DNA of 52,130 nt from an uncultured Alphaproteobacteria bacterium (lineage in GTDB: Bacteria > Pseudomonadota > Alphaproteobacteria > Caulobacterales > Caulobacteraceae), in assembly GCA_903822175.1 (NCBI GenBank), contig CAIJOB010000035.1:1-52130 (forward strand), in the 5' to 3' direction. Made by a program: the position numbers and the translations under genes. Of the stretch, positions 18,087 to 26,295 are shown piece by piece (the first letter of the stretch is position 1; each line of letters opens with the position of its first letter). The notes beneath the pieces are model-generated. The model was given only the letters and a program-made list of their open reading frames with translations. It had not been told where the DNA came from and did no database searches.

Positions 18087-18101
18087 GTTCTTGATTTGTT
18101 C
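18087..18101 (-). promoter_or_regulatory. SOS (LexA) box, GTTC-N7-GTTC
   Basis: GTTC (18087-18090), seven bases, GTTC (18098-18101) is the exact alphaproteobacterial LexA operator. A plausible promoter on the minus strand (TTGTAG at about 18104-18109 with TTTACA or CTTTAC 17-18 bases on) encloses the box, so bound LexA would block RNA polymerase. The first gene of the radical SAM/UdgX operon starts 14 bases further on. The gap to the rightward GST-fold gene (to 18233) is shared, so the box could touch that gene as well, but it is 132 bases from its start. Confidence 0.85.
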
Positions 18102-18233
18102 TGTCTACAACAGTCGATGGTCAAGCTTGGACGCGCACTCGGCGATCGGTGTGCGGCCCCGATCATGCTGACACGACGCTGACAGCACCGGGCGGCGACA
18201 TTGCTGGCCTCAGCCAATGCCGGAAGCGCCGCC

Positions 18234-18947
18234 ATGATCGTCCTCTATTGCTTCGGTCCCCTGTGGGGCCTGCCCGACCCGAGCCCCTTCGTGGTCAAGA
18301 CCGCGGTACAGCTGAAGATGTCGGGGCTGGCCTACCGCACCGACCGGTCGCGGCCGCCCGAAGCGCCCAAGGGCAAGCTGCCGTTCATCGAGGACAACGG
18401 CGTACGCATCGGAGACTCGGTGTTCATCCGCGAGCACCTTGAGCGCAAGTACGGGGTCGACCTGGACGCCGGTCTCGACGGGCGGCAACGCGCCGCCGCC
18501 TGGGCCGTCGAGCGGGTGATCGAGGACCACGTCTACTGGGCGACCGTCTACGCCCGCTGGGCGGTGAAGGAAAACTTCGACAGGGGCCCGGCGATCTTCT
18601 TCGGCGACGCGCCGGCCGACGTGCTGGAGGCCGCCCGCGCACGGATGCTGGACGTGCTGCACGCGCAGGGCTTCGGCCGCCATTCGCTGGGCGAGGTCGC
18701 CCAACTCGCCGGACGCTCCTTCGCCTCCCTGGCCGAGACGCTCGGCGATGGCCCCTATCTCGCCGGCGAGACCATGGGCGGCGCCGACGCCACCCTGTTC
18801 GCGGGCCTGAGCGCCGTCCTCACCTCACACTTCGACACCCCGGTCCGCGATGCGCTGCTGAAACACCCCAACCTGGTCGCCTACAGCGAGCGGATGATGC
18901 AGCGCTTCTACCCCGCCCTGGCCAAGGCGGAGCCCGTGACGGCCTGA
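18234..18947 (+). CDS. glutathione S-transferase-fold protein
   Basis: 237 aa from ATG 18234 (GGAAG seven bases upstream; a TTG at 18201 is possible but lacks a site). A thioredoxin-like N-terminal domain is present (MIVLYCFGPLWGLPDPSPFVVKT, then KGKLPFIEDNGVRIGDS at about 51-67). An all-helical C-terminal domain follows, with DGPYLAGETMGGADATLFAGLSAVL, the usual GST helix 6 region. The sequence resembles the Tom37/metaxin-like or FAX-like subgroup more than classical GSTs. The active-site Ser/Cys is not obvious. Function unknown. Confidence 0.82.
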   Translation: MIVLYCFGPLWGLPDPSPFVVKTAVQLKMSGLAYRTDRSRPPEAPKGKLPFIEDNGVRIGDSVFIREHLERKYGVDLDAGLDGRQRAAAWAVERVIEDHVYWATVYARWAVKENFDRGPAIFFGDAPADVLEAARARMLDVLHAQGFGRHSLGEVAQLAGRSFASLAETLGDGPYLAGETMGGADATLFAGLSAVLTSHFDTPVRDALLKHPNLVAYSERMMQRFYPALAKAEPVTA

Positions 18948-19301
18948 ATTAGAGGGTGGTCTTCACGCAGACGTGCGCCGCGCCCGGTCGCTTCCGCGGC
19001 CGCGGTGGAGCATTTTAGCGCGAGCCAAACATGGTTCCCAAAACTGGCTTGGGGAGATGCGACGATGACGCAGGGCTTCCAGCAGCAAGACCGCTTCGGG
19101 ACCTTCAGCTTCCCCAAGTCCGTCCCTTCGCCGCAGCATGGGCGGCGGGCCGACGACAAAAGCGCGGCGCCCTCGCGGCCGGCGCGGATCGTCGAACCTC
19201 GTCCCGGCCACTAGTAAACCCGCCCACTAGCGCATCCATCGCCAATCGGGTTTCGTAGTCCTGGCAAGTCCGGCGTCACCGCGCCGCCCAAGAGGTCCTC
19301 G
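18948..19301. other. 354-base gap, no strong gene
   Basis: Between the GST-fold gene and the DUF6134 gene. It holds GC-rich dyads (for example CCGCGGCCGCGG near 18993-19004) and one weak small reading frame on the plus strand (19065-19214, listed separately). No tRNA, terminator with a T-run or recognisable operator was found. Confidence 0.5.
19065..19214 (+). CDS. possible small protein, 49 aa
   Basis: The frame starts MTQGFQQQDRFGTFSFPKS and ends in a Pro/Arg-rich tail. A good ribosome site (GGGGAG, 8 bases upstream) precedes the ATG at 19065. The amino-acid composition of the first 25 residues looks protein-like (FGTFSFPKSVP), while the tail looks random. No family was recognised. It could instead be an untranslated stretch. 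Confidence 0.35.
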   Translation: MTQGFQQQDRFGTFSFPKSVPSPQHGRRADDKSAAPSRPARIVEPRPGH

Positions 19302-19916
19302 ATGCCCGAGTTTTCCGTTCTGTCCCGCCGCGCCATCCTGACCGCGGGTCTGATCCTGCCGCTGGCGCCCCGGCTGGCGTTCGCCGCGCCGAAGAACCTG
19401 ACCTTCGCGGTGTTCCGCAACGGGGCGAAGATCGGCGAGCACCACGTGGCCTTCAGCGGCGAAGACGCCAACCTCACCGCCACCACCGACGCGGTGATGA
19501 CCGTCAAGATCGGGCCGGTGCCGGTTTTCAAATATCACCACCATGCGCTGGAAAAGCACGCGGGCGGCGTCTTCGCCTCGCTGGAGACCGCGACCACCAC
19601 CAACGGCAAGGACGAGAAGGTGACGGCCGAGCGGTCCGGCGGCGCCATCCACGTCGACTGCAACTACGGCAAGTCGACCTTCAGCGCCGACACCAACCCG
19701 ATGAACCACTGGAACGAGCAGATCTTCTCCGGCGCCCCGCTGTTCAATCCGCAGACCGGCAAGATCCTCAAGGTCAAGGTGGCCAAGGTCTCGCCCGACC
19801 ACGTGACCATCCGCGGCGAGACCGAGATCGACGATTTCTACGACGCGTCCGGCGCCTGGACCTCGCTCACCGGCAAGCTCGACGACGGGTCGAAGGTCGA
19901 ATACCGCCGGGTGTAG
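19302..19916 (+). CDS. exported DUF6134 family protein
   Basis: 204 aa. The N-terminus has SRRAILTAGLILPLAPRLAFA, a signal peptide with an RR pair that could use the Tat route, cleaved near residue 28. The mature protein is a beta-rich domain with FAVFRNGAKIGEHHVAFSG and DDFYDASGAWTSLTGKLDDGSKVEYRR, the start and end patterns of DUF6134. Function is not established. It precedes an MFS transporter by 60 bases on the same strand, so co-transcription is possible. Confidence 0.8.
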   Translation: MPEFSVLSRRAILTAGLILPLAPRLAFAAPKNLTFAVFRNGAKIGEHHVAFSGEDANLTATTDAVMTVKIGPVPVFKYHHHALEKHAGGVFASLETATTTNGKDEKVTAERSGGAIHVDCNYGKSTFSADTNPMNHWNEQIFSGAPLFNPQTGKILKVKVAKVSPDHVTIRGETEIDDFYDASGAWTSLTGKLDDGSKVEYRRV

Positions 19917-19976
19917 GCAGCCCTGCCCGCCGACCCCTTTCGCGAGGCGGCGGGACTCTGTTAGAGCGGTGGCGCT

Positions 19977-21308
19977 TTGGACGCCGAAACCCTCCCCACC
20001 GCCGAACCCTCAGATGTTGCTGGGGGCGAGGCCGACCTCGCCGAGCGCGAGGCGGCCTATGAGAAGTTCGTCTGGGACAATCTGAGGCGCAACTACCTCG
20101 GCAACTACCTGCACGGCATGCTGGGCATGACCGGCTTTCGGCTGATCAACGCCCCGACCTTCCTGCCCGCCTACATCCACATGATCTCCGGCTCCAACCT
20201 GATCGTGGGGCTGGCGCTGGCGTTGCAGCAGTTCGGCGGCGTGATCGCGCCGATCTTCGCGGGTTCGCAGGTGGAACACCGCACCAAGGTGATGCCGGCC
20301 GCCATGTGGATGGGCGGCCTGGGGCGCGTCGCGATCCTTTGCATGGCGCTCGCCGGCTGGTTCCTCAAGGACAAGAGCCTGCTCGGCGCCATGCTGTTCT
20401 TCATCGGCATGTTCGGCCTGTTCATGGGCGCGCAGCGGGTGGTGTTCGGCCTGTTGATGGCCAAGGTGATCCCGACCAGCCGGCGGGGCCGCCTGCAGGC
20501 CTGGCGGAACTTCACCGGCGGGATCATCGCCGCCATCCTGGCGAAGGTGGCCGGCACCTACTTCATCGGCCACAACCTGTTTGGGAACGGCTATTCGACG
20601 ACCTTCGTCTTCGCCTTCATCCTGACCAGCCTGGGCTTGTCAGCCCTGCAGCTGTTGCTGAAAGAGCCGGAGCCGCCGACGACGCGGCCGCAAGCGCGGT
20701 TCCGGGACCGCCTGCGCGATGCGCCCACCCTGATCTTCCAGGACCGCAGCTACGCCTGCTTCCTGCTGGTGCAGATGCTGGCGACCTCGGCGAGGATCGC
20801 GACGCCGTTCTACATCCTCTATGTCGGCCATCAGATGAACCTGACCGGCGAGGTGCTCGGCAACCTGTCCTTTGCCTTCCTGGGCGCCGACACCGTCTCG
20901 AACCTCTTGTGGGGCAACCTGGGCGACAAGACCGGCTTCCGGCTGGTGCTGCTGCTCTCTATCGCGCTGTGGATCGCCGCCACGGTGCTGTTGCTGGAGA
21001 TGCACGTCGGCCCGGCGATCTTTGTGTCGTTCTTCGGCCTGGGCGCGGCGCAGGCCGGCTACATGATGGCCGCCCAGACCATGATCCTGGAGTTCGGCCA
21101 CCGCGACGACCTGCCGATGCGCATCGCCGTCTCCGCCACCGCCGAAAGCATCACCGCCACCGCCGGCCCCCTGATCGGCGGCCTGATGGCCGATCTTCTC
21201 GGCTACGGCGTCGTCTTCGGCGCCTCGATCGGCATGCTGACCGCGGGCCTGATCCTGCTGATCGTCGCGGTGAAGGAACCCCGCACCGCCAAGCTGGCGG
21301 CGCTTTAG
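19977..21308 (+). CDS. MFS transporter
   Basis: 443 aa from a TTG start (19977), the only start that keeps the acidic cytoplasmic N-terminus before the first membrane helix; the next in-frame ATG falls inside the first hydrophobic region. Twelve hydrophobic segments are arranged 6+6 with a central loop rich in Pro/Arg/Glu (about 222-250). RRGRLQAWRNFTGG after helix 4-5 and LWGNLGDKTGFR at the start of the second half are MFS loop motifs. Substrate unknown. Its stop is two bases from that of the convergent leucine dehydrogenase gene. Confidence 0.85.
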   Translation: MDAETLPTAEPSDVAGGEADLAEREAAYEKFVWDNLRRNYLGNYLHGMLGMTGFRLINAPTFLPAYIHMISGSNLIVGLALALQQFGGVIAPIFAGSQVEHRTKVMPAAMWMGGLGRVAILCMALAGWFLKDKSLLGAMLFFIGMFGLFMGAQRVVFGLLMAKVIPTSRRGRLQAWRNFTGGIIAAILAKVAGTYFIGHNLFGNGYSTTFVFAFILTSLGLSALQLLLKEPEPPTTRPQARFRDRLRDAPTLIFQDRSYACFLLVQMLATSARIATPFYILYVGHQMNLTGEVLGNLSFAFLGADTVSNLLWGNLGDKTGFRLVLLLSIALWIAATVLLLEMHVGPAIFVSFFGLGAAQAGYMMAAQTMILEFGHRDDLPMRIAVSATAESITATAGPLIGGLMADLLGYGVVFGASIGMLTAGLILLIVAVKEPRTAKLAAL

Positions 21309-21310
21309 GC

Positions 21311-22390
21311 CTAGGCCGCCGCCTTCTTCTGCTCCGCCGCCAGGCTGATCCGGGCCTTGGCCATTTCGTTGGCCACTTCGTGGGTCGGGCGGTGTTCGGA
21401 CTTAGAGCGGTCCAGCACCTCGGCCAGCGTTTCCATCAGGCGGCCGAGCTTCATCTCCACCCAGGCGGGGTCGAAGGATTCACCGCGGTCGAGCGCGCGG
21501 ATCTCGCCGGCGACGTTGATGATGCCGCCACCGTTGATCACGTAGTCGGGCATGTAGAGCATGCCGCGTTCGTAGAGCGCGCGGCCAATCTCGGGCTCGG
21601 CCAGCTGGTTGTTGGCCCCGCCGGCAATCACCTTGGCCTTCAGCCTGGGCAGGGTGTCGATGTTGATGGCGCCGCCCAGGGCGCAGGGGGCGAAGACCTC
21701 GGCGTCGGCGTCGAAGATGCCGTGCGGCGGGACGATCTTCGCGCCGGTCTTGTCGGCGACTTCGCGCAAGGCGTCCTGGTTCACGTCGGTGATGATCAGC
21801 TTGGCGCCGGCGGCGTGCAGCTTTTCGGCCAGATAGGCGCCGACGTGGCCGACGCCCTGGATCGCCACGGTGACGCCGTCGAGGTCACGGTTCAGCGCCC
21901 GGCGCACGCCGAGCGTCACGCCCCGGAACACGCCCTCGGCGGTGACCGGGCTCGGATCGCCCGAGGCGGCGGCGTGGCCCGTCAGGCCGGCCACATAGCG
22001 GGTGGTCTTGCGCGCGTGCATCAGGTCGGCCGGCGAGACGCCGACGTCCTCGGCGGTCCAGTACTTGCCGCCCACATCCTCGACCGCGCGGCCGAAGGCT
22101 TCGAACAGCGCAGGCGTCTTCATGGTCCGGCTGTCGCCGATGATCACGGCCTTGCCGCCGCCCAGCTCCAGGTCGGCCATTGCGTTCTTGTAGGACATGG
22201 CGCGGGAGAGCCGCAGCGCGTCCTCCAGCGCCGCGTCGGCGCTCGGGAACGGCCACATGCGGCAGCCGCCGGCGGCGGGGCCGCGGGCCGTGGAATGCAC
22301 GGCGATGATGCATTTGAGGCCGGTTTTTTCGTCGAAAAAGGCGTGGACCCCTTCGTGGCCCTCGAATGCTGGGGAATCGAACAAGGTCAT
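21311..22390 (-). CDS. ldh: leucine dehydrogenase (Glu/Leu/Phe/Val dehydrogenase family)
   Basis: 359 aa from ATG 22390 (MTLFDSPAF), matching the usual 350-365 residue length; the frame is open further upstream but that part is Arg/Pro-rich and unrelated. Lys68 and Lys80 (MSYKNAMADLELGGGK) are at the same positions as in Bacillus leucine dehydrogenase. The NAD-binding turn IQGVGHVGAYLAEKL starts the second domain. It reversibly deaminates branched-chain amino acids to 2-oxo acids. It is the last gene in a leftward catabolic operon with acyl-CoA dehydrogenase and thiolase genes, which fits branched-chain amino acid degradation. Confidence 0.9.
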   Translation of the reverse strand: MTLFDSPAFEGHEGVHAFFDEKTGLKCIIAVHSTARGPAAGGCRMWPFPSADAALEDALRLSRAMSYKNAMADLELGGGKAVIIGDSRTMKTPALFEAFGRAVEDVGGKYWTAEDVGVSPADLMHARKTTRYVAGLTGHAAASGDPSPVTAEGVFRGVTLGVRRALNRDLDGVTVAIQGVGHVGAYLAEKLHAAGAKLIITDVNQDALREVADKTGAKIVPPHGIFDADAEVFAPCALGGAINIDTLPRLKAKVIAGGANNQLAEPEIGRALYERGMLYMPDYVINGGGIINVAGEIRALDRGESFDPAWVEMKLGRLMETLAEVLDRSKSEHRPTHEVANEMAKARISLAAEQKKAAA

Positions 22391-22466
22391 GCCGCGGACT
22401 TCGCTGGTTCTGGGGAAAGGATTTGCGCCAGCCTCTACGCCGGACCGGTTAACGGAACAACCCCGA

Positions 22467-23507
22467 TCAGGACCCGGCCGCCGCCTGAGTCCGCCCCTTG
22501 GTCGCATGCTGCTGGCCGCCCGGCGCGGTCGGGATCGGCGGCGCGCCGGACGGCAGCGGGGCGGCCGGATCGCGGATGAAGCTCAGCACGTCCTTCCACA
22601 CCATCGGCCCTTGATGGTCGCGCATCATCAGGTGCCAGCCGTGGGCGTAGTAGGCCGAACGGTCGGTCGCCTTCAGCTGCGCCGCCGCCTTGAACGCCGC
22701 GTTCTTCGGGATGATCTGGTCGTGGGCGCCGTAGAGATAGAGCGTCGGCAGGCTGGCCTTGCCCACGTCGTCGGCCGCCTTATCCATGGTCGAGACCAGG
22801 CCGTAGAGGGTGTCGGACCGCGCGCCCCAGATCATCAGCGGGTCCTTGCCCATGGCGATCAGTTCGTCGCGGTTGTCCGAGGGGCTGACCTTGGAGGTGA
22901 GCCAGCGCGGCGGCTCATAGACCTTCTGGCCGGTGAAGTTGGCGGCGAACCACAGAAGCGTCTTGTTGGGCAGCGGCTGGGCCCGCCAGCCCCAGACCGC
23001 CGGCGACAGCAGCACCAGCCGGTCGGCGGTCGGTGGCCGGTCCGAGCCAAAGGCCTCCGCCGCCACCGCGCCGCCCAGGCTCTCGCCGGCCACGACCACC
23101 AGCGCGTGCGGATACTTCTGGCGGACCAGGGCGGCAACGGTGCGCAGGTCCTCGACCATCAGTTCGTCGCCTGCCCAGACGCCGCGGCCCGGCGAGCGTC
23201 CGAAGCCCCGCTGGTCGTAGGCGATGGTGGTGACACCCTGGCTGGCCCACCAGGGCGCGGCCATGTGGAAGGCGTTGGCGTAGTCGTTCATGCCGTGCAC
23301 GCCGACGATCACCGCCCAAGGCTCGCCGGTCGTGGCGTCCCACTCCGACAAGCCGAGCTTGGCCCCGTCGAAGCTTATGATGTCGCTGGCCTCGATGCGG
23401 GCCCCGCCAAAGCCCAGCGGCGGCTGGCCGGCCTGCTGCACCATCAAAGGCGTACAGCCGGCGAGCAGAAGTCCGGCGAGAAGCAGGGCGGCGAGGCGGG
23501 TCATCAC
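22467..23507 (-). CDS. alpha/beta hydrolase lipoprotein (lysophospholipase-like)
   Basis: 346 aa. A signal peptide with lipobox LLAGC (Cys18) points to an outer or inner membrane lipoprotein. The hydrolase core shows VGVHGMNDY (oxyanion region), YDQRGFGRS, the nucleophile elbow GESLGG (Ser143), the acid in YLYGAHDQIIP and the histidine in AHGWHLMM. It resembles monoglyceride lipase / PldB-type enzymes. It sits 43 bases after the DUF3253 gene and 76 before leucine dehydrogenase on the same strand. Confidence 0.88.
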   Translation of the reverse strand: MMTRLAALLLAGLLLAGCTPLMVQQAGQPPLGFGGARIEASDIISFDGAKLGLSEWDATTGEPWAVIVGVHGMNDYANAFHMAAPWWASQGVTTIAYDQRGFGRSPGRGVWAGDELMVEDLRTVAALVRQKYPHALVVVAGESLGGAVAAEAFGSDRPPTADRLVLLSPAVWGWRAQPLPNKTLLWFAANFTGQKVYEPPRWLTSKVSPSDNRDELIAMGKDPLMIWGARSDTLYGLVSTMDKAADDVGKASLPTLYLYGAHDQIIPKNAAFKAAAQLKATDRSAYYAHGWHLMMRDHQGPMVWKDVLSFIRDPAAPLPSGAPPIPTAPGGQQHATKGRTQAAAGS

Positions 23508-23550
23508 AGGCCGCTATCTGCCACAGGAGGCCGGCCGTTTCGAGGCGGCC

Positions 23551-23853
23551 TCAGGCCGCATCGCCCTCATCCACCTCCGCGGCGGGCGCCGCGAACGTCG
23601 GGTCGCCCCCGATCGGCAAACGCAGGCGGTAGACGCCCTTGAAGTCGTCGGGGTCGGCGGGTTTGTTGTGGCGCAGGATGACCAGCTTGCCCTGGCGCGC
23701 CAGGCCGCGCACCACGGCGCGGACGTGGCCCAGCAGGCGCCGCCACCCCTCCGGATCGACTGCGCGGGCGACCTCTTCCGGCGATACGGACTTGCCCGGC
23801 GCGATCTTGGCGTTGAGCAGGTCGAAGACCGCAGTCTCGATTTCCACCGACAT
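23551..23853 (-). CDS. DUF3253 family protein
   Basis: 100 aa. The pattern AVFDLLNAKIAPGKSVSPEEVARAVDPE...W followed by LARQGKLVILRHNKPADPDDFKGVYRL is that of DUF3253, a small winged-helix-like domain of unknown function. The last 20 residues are an acidic/Ala tail. The start overlaps the acyl-CoA dehydrogenase stop in a TGATG, so translation is probably coupled. A DNA-binding role is possible from the predicted fold but not shown. Confidence 0.85.
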   Translation of the reverse strand: MSVEIETAVFDLLNAKIAPGKSVSPEEVARAVDPEGWRRLLGHVRAVVRGLARQGKLVILRHNKPADPDDFKGVYRLRLPIGGDPTFAAPAAEVDEGDAA

Positions 23854-25001
23854 CAGCCGCCCCGCTTCAGGGTCTCACGCGCGATGACCACCTGCTGGAT
23901 CTGGCTGGTGCCCTCGTAGATGCGGAAGATGCGCACGTCGCGGTAGAGGCGCTCGATGCCGTGGTCGGCGACGTAGCCGGCGCCGCCGAAGATCTGCACC
24001 GCCCGGTCGGCGACGCGGCCGACCATCTCAGACGCGAAGTACTTGGCCGCGGCCGCCTCCATGGTGACGCTCTCGCCCGCGTCGCGCTTGCGGGCGGTTT
24101 CCATGGTCAGGGCCTTGGCCGCCAGGCTTTCGGTCTTGGAGTCGGCGATCATCCCTTGAAGGAGCTGGAAGCTGCTCAAGGGTTGGCCGAACTGCTTGCG
24201 CTCGCTCATGTAGGCGACGCAGTCCTTGATCAGCCGCTCGGCGACGCCGATGCAGACCGCCGAGATGTGCAGGCGCCCGCGGTCCAGCACCTGCATGGCG
24301 ACCTTGAAGCCCTCGCCCTCGCGGCCCAGGCGGTTTTCCACCGGCACGCGGACATTGTCGAAGATCACGTCGCAGATGTGGGCGCCCTGCTGGCCCATCT
24401 TCTTCTCAGGCTTGCCGACGCTGAGCCCCGGCAGGTCGCGCTCCACCAGGAAGGCCGAGACGCCGCCGGCGCCGGGCTTCTCCGGATCGGTGCGGGCCAT
24501 GACCGTGAAGAGGTGAGCCTTGTTGGCGTTGGTGATGAACCGCTTGGCGCCGTTCAGTACGTAGTGGTCGCCGTCGAGGATCGCGCGGGTCTGGACGTTG
24601 GCGCTGTCCGACCCGGCCTCCGGCTCGGTGAGCGCGAAGGAGGTGATGATCTCACCCAACGCGATGCCCGGCAGGTACTTCTGCTTCTGGGCGTCGGTGC
24701 CGAACATGCAGAGGCCTTGGGAGCCGATGCCGACGTTGGTGCCGAAGGCCGAGCGGAAGGCGGGGCTGGTACGGCCAAGTTCGACGGCCACCAGGCATTC
24801 GTCCTCCATGGAGAGGTCGAGGCCGCCGTATTCTTCCGGGATCGACAGGCCATAGAGGCCCAGCGCCTTCATCTCCTCCAGCAGGTCGTCGGGCATGGCG
24901 TCGTCTTCGGCGACCTTGGCCTCGAGGGGCCGCAGGCGCTCGGCGACGAACCGGCGGACGGTGTCGATCAGCTGTTCGCGGGTTTCGAGATCGAGGGCCA
25001 T
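23853..25001 (-). CDS. acyl-CoA dehydrogenase
   Basis: 382 aa from ATG 25001 (MALDLETREQ), which overlaps the thiolase stop in a TGATG; the upstream in-frame Met at 25049 lies within the thiolase gene and adds Arg-rich sequence. FAD-binding segments are FALTEPEAGSDSANVQTRA and the VMARTD region. The catalytic glutamate is in YEGTSQIQ (about 363). RLYRDVRIFRIYEGTSQIQ is the family signature. It oxidises an acyl-CoA to the enoyl-CoA and passes electrons to ETF. Chain specificity is unknown; its neighbours suggest short or branched chains. Confidence 0.94.
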   Translation of the reverse strand: MALDLETREQLIDTVRRFVAERLRPLEAKVAEDDAMPDDLLEEMKALGLYGLSIPEEYGGLDLSMEDECLVAVELGRTSPAFRSAFGTNVGIGSQGLCMFGTDAQKQKYLPGIALGEIITSFALTEPEAGSDSANVQTRAILDGDHYVLNGAKRFITNANKAHLFTVMARTDPEKPGAGGVSAFLVERDLPGLSVGKPEKKMGQQGAHICDVIFDNVRVPVENRLGREGEGFKVAMQVLDRGRLHISAVCIGVAERLIKDCVAYMSERKQFGQPLSSFQLLQGMIADSKTESLAAKALTMETARKRDAGESVTMEAAAAKYFASEMVGRVADRAVQIFGGAGYVADHGIERLYRDVRIFRIYEGTSQIQQVVIARETLKRGG

Positions 25002-26197
25002 CAGGCGCGCTCGAAGATCGCGGCGATGCCCTGGCCGCCGCCGATGCACATGGTCTCCAGACCGTACTTGCCGTCGCGGCGCTGCAGCTCGCGCAGCAGG
25101 TTGGCCAGGATGCGGCCGCCGGTGGCGCCGATGGGGTGGCCCAGGCTGATGCCCGAGCCATTGACGTTCAGCCGGTCGCGCTCATCCCAGCCCCAGCCCT
25201 TCAGCACCGCCAGCACCTGCGGCGCGAAGGCTTCGTTCAGCTCGACCAGGTCGATGTCGTCCCAGCCCATGCCGGTGCGTTCGAACAGGCGCTTCACCGC
25301 CGGCACCGGGCCGATGCCCATGCGCGATGGCTCGCAGCCGGCGGCGGCCCAGCTGACGAACCAGCCCATCGGGTCGAGGTTCAGTTCGGCCAGCTTGTCC
25401 TCGGCGACCACCAGGCAGGCGGCGGCGGCGTCGTTCTGCTGGCTGGCGTTGCCGGCGGTGACCACGCCGTCCTTCTCGATGGGGCGCAGCTTGCCAAGGC
25501 TCTCGGCGGTGGCGTCGGCGCGGACGCCCTCGTCCATGCGGAAGACGATCGGATCGCCCTTCTTCTGCGGCACGGAGACCGGCACGACCTCGTCGTCGAA
25601 CTTGCCGGCGGCCCAGGCCGCCGCGGCGCGCTTGTGGCTTTCGGCGGCGTATTCGTCGGCGGCTTCCCGGCTGATCTGATAGTCGCGGGCCAGGTTGTCG
25701 GCGGTCTCGATCATGCCGCTGATGACCCCGAAGCGCTCGATCGGCTGGCTCATGACCCGGCCGCGCGCCAGGCGGTCGTGCAAGGTGACCGAGCCCATCC
25801 GCGCGCCCTTGCGCATATCGTTGGTGTAGTACTCGGCGTTGCTCATGCTCTCGACGCCGCCAGCCACGACCACGTCGGCCACGCCGGTCTGCACCATCAT
25901 CGCCGCGTCGACCACCGCCTGCAGGCCGGAGCCGCAGCGGCGGTCGAGCTGATAGCCGGGCACCTCGATCGGCAGGCCCGCGGCCAGCGCCGACCAGCGC
26001 GCGATGCAGGGCGCCTCGCCCGACGCATAGCCCTGGGCGAAGATCACGTCGTCGATCCTGCCCGGATCGATCTTCGTCCGCTCCACCAGCGCCTTCAGCA
26101 CCACCGCGCCCAGGTCGCCGGCGGTGATGTCGCTGAGCGCGCCCAGGTATTTGCCGACACCGGTGCGGATGGGGGAGACGATGGCGGCGCGTTTCAT
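25001..26197 (-). CDS. acetyl-CoA C-acyltransferase (thiolase)
   Basis: 398 aa from ATG 26197 with AGGAG 6-7 bases upstream; the 29 extra in-frame residues before it lack thiolase similarity. The catalytic residues are all present: acyl-accepting Cys88 in DRRCGSGLQAV, His354 in GISLGHPIGATG and Cys384 in CIGGGQG. It cleaves 3-oxoacyl-CoA or makes acetoacetyl-CoA. It leads a five-gene leftward operon (thiolase, acyl-CoA dehydrogenase, DUF3253, lipase, leucine dehydrogenase). Confidence 0.95.
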   Translation of the reverse strand: MKRAAIVSPIRTGVGKYLGALSDITAGDLGAVVLKALVERTKIDPGRIDDVIFAQGYASGEAPCIARWSALAAGLPIEVPGYQLDRRCGSGLQAVVDAAMMVQTGVADVVVAGGVESMSNAEYYTNDMRKGARMGSVTLHDRLARGRVMSQPIERFGVISGMIETADNLARDYQISREAADEYAAESHKRAAAAWAAGKFDDEVVPVSVPQKKGDPIVFRMDEGVRADATAESLGKLRPIEKDGVVTAGNASQQNDAAAACLVVAEDKLAELNLDPMGWFVSWAAAGCEPSRMGIGPVPAVKRLFERTGMGWDDIDLVELNEAFAPQVLAVLKGWGWDERDRLNVNGSGISLGHPIGATGGRILANLLRELQRRDGKYGLETMCIGGGQGIAAIFERA

Positions 26198-26295
26198 TAT
26201 GGCTCCTTGCAGACTTTGGGCAGGCGTCAGGCGCCGGCAAACTAGTGTTTGAGACCGCGAGGGGCAAACCCTTCCCGGACGCATCTGGAGAACCG

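Noticed and set aside
20306..22579. 757-codon plus-strand frame across the MFS gene and leucine dehydrogenase
   Set aside because: It spans two convergent real genes in the wrong frame; composition is Arg/Pro/Gly/His-rich and no family is visible.
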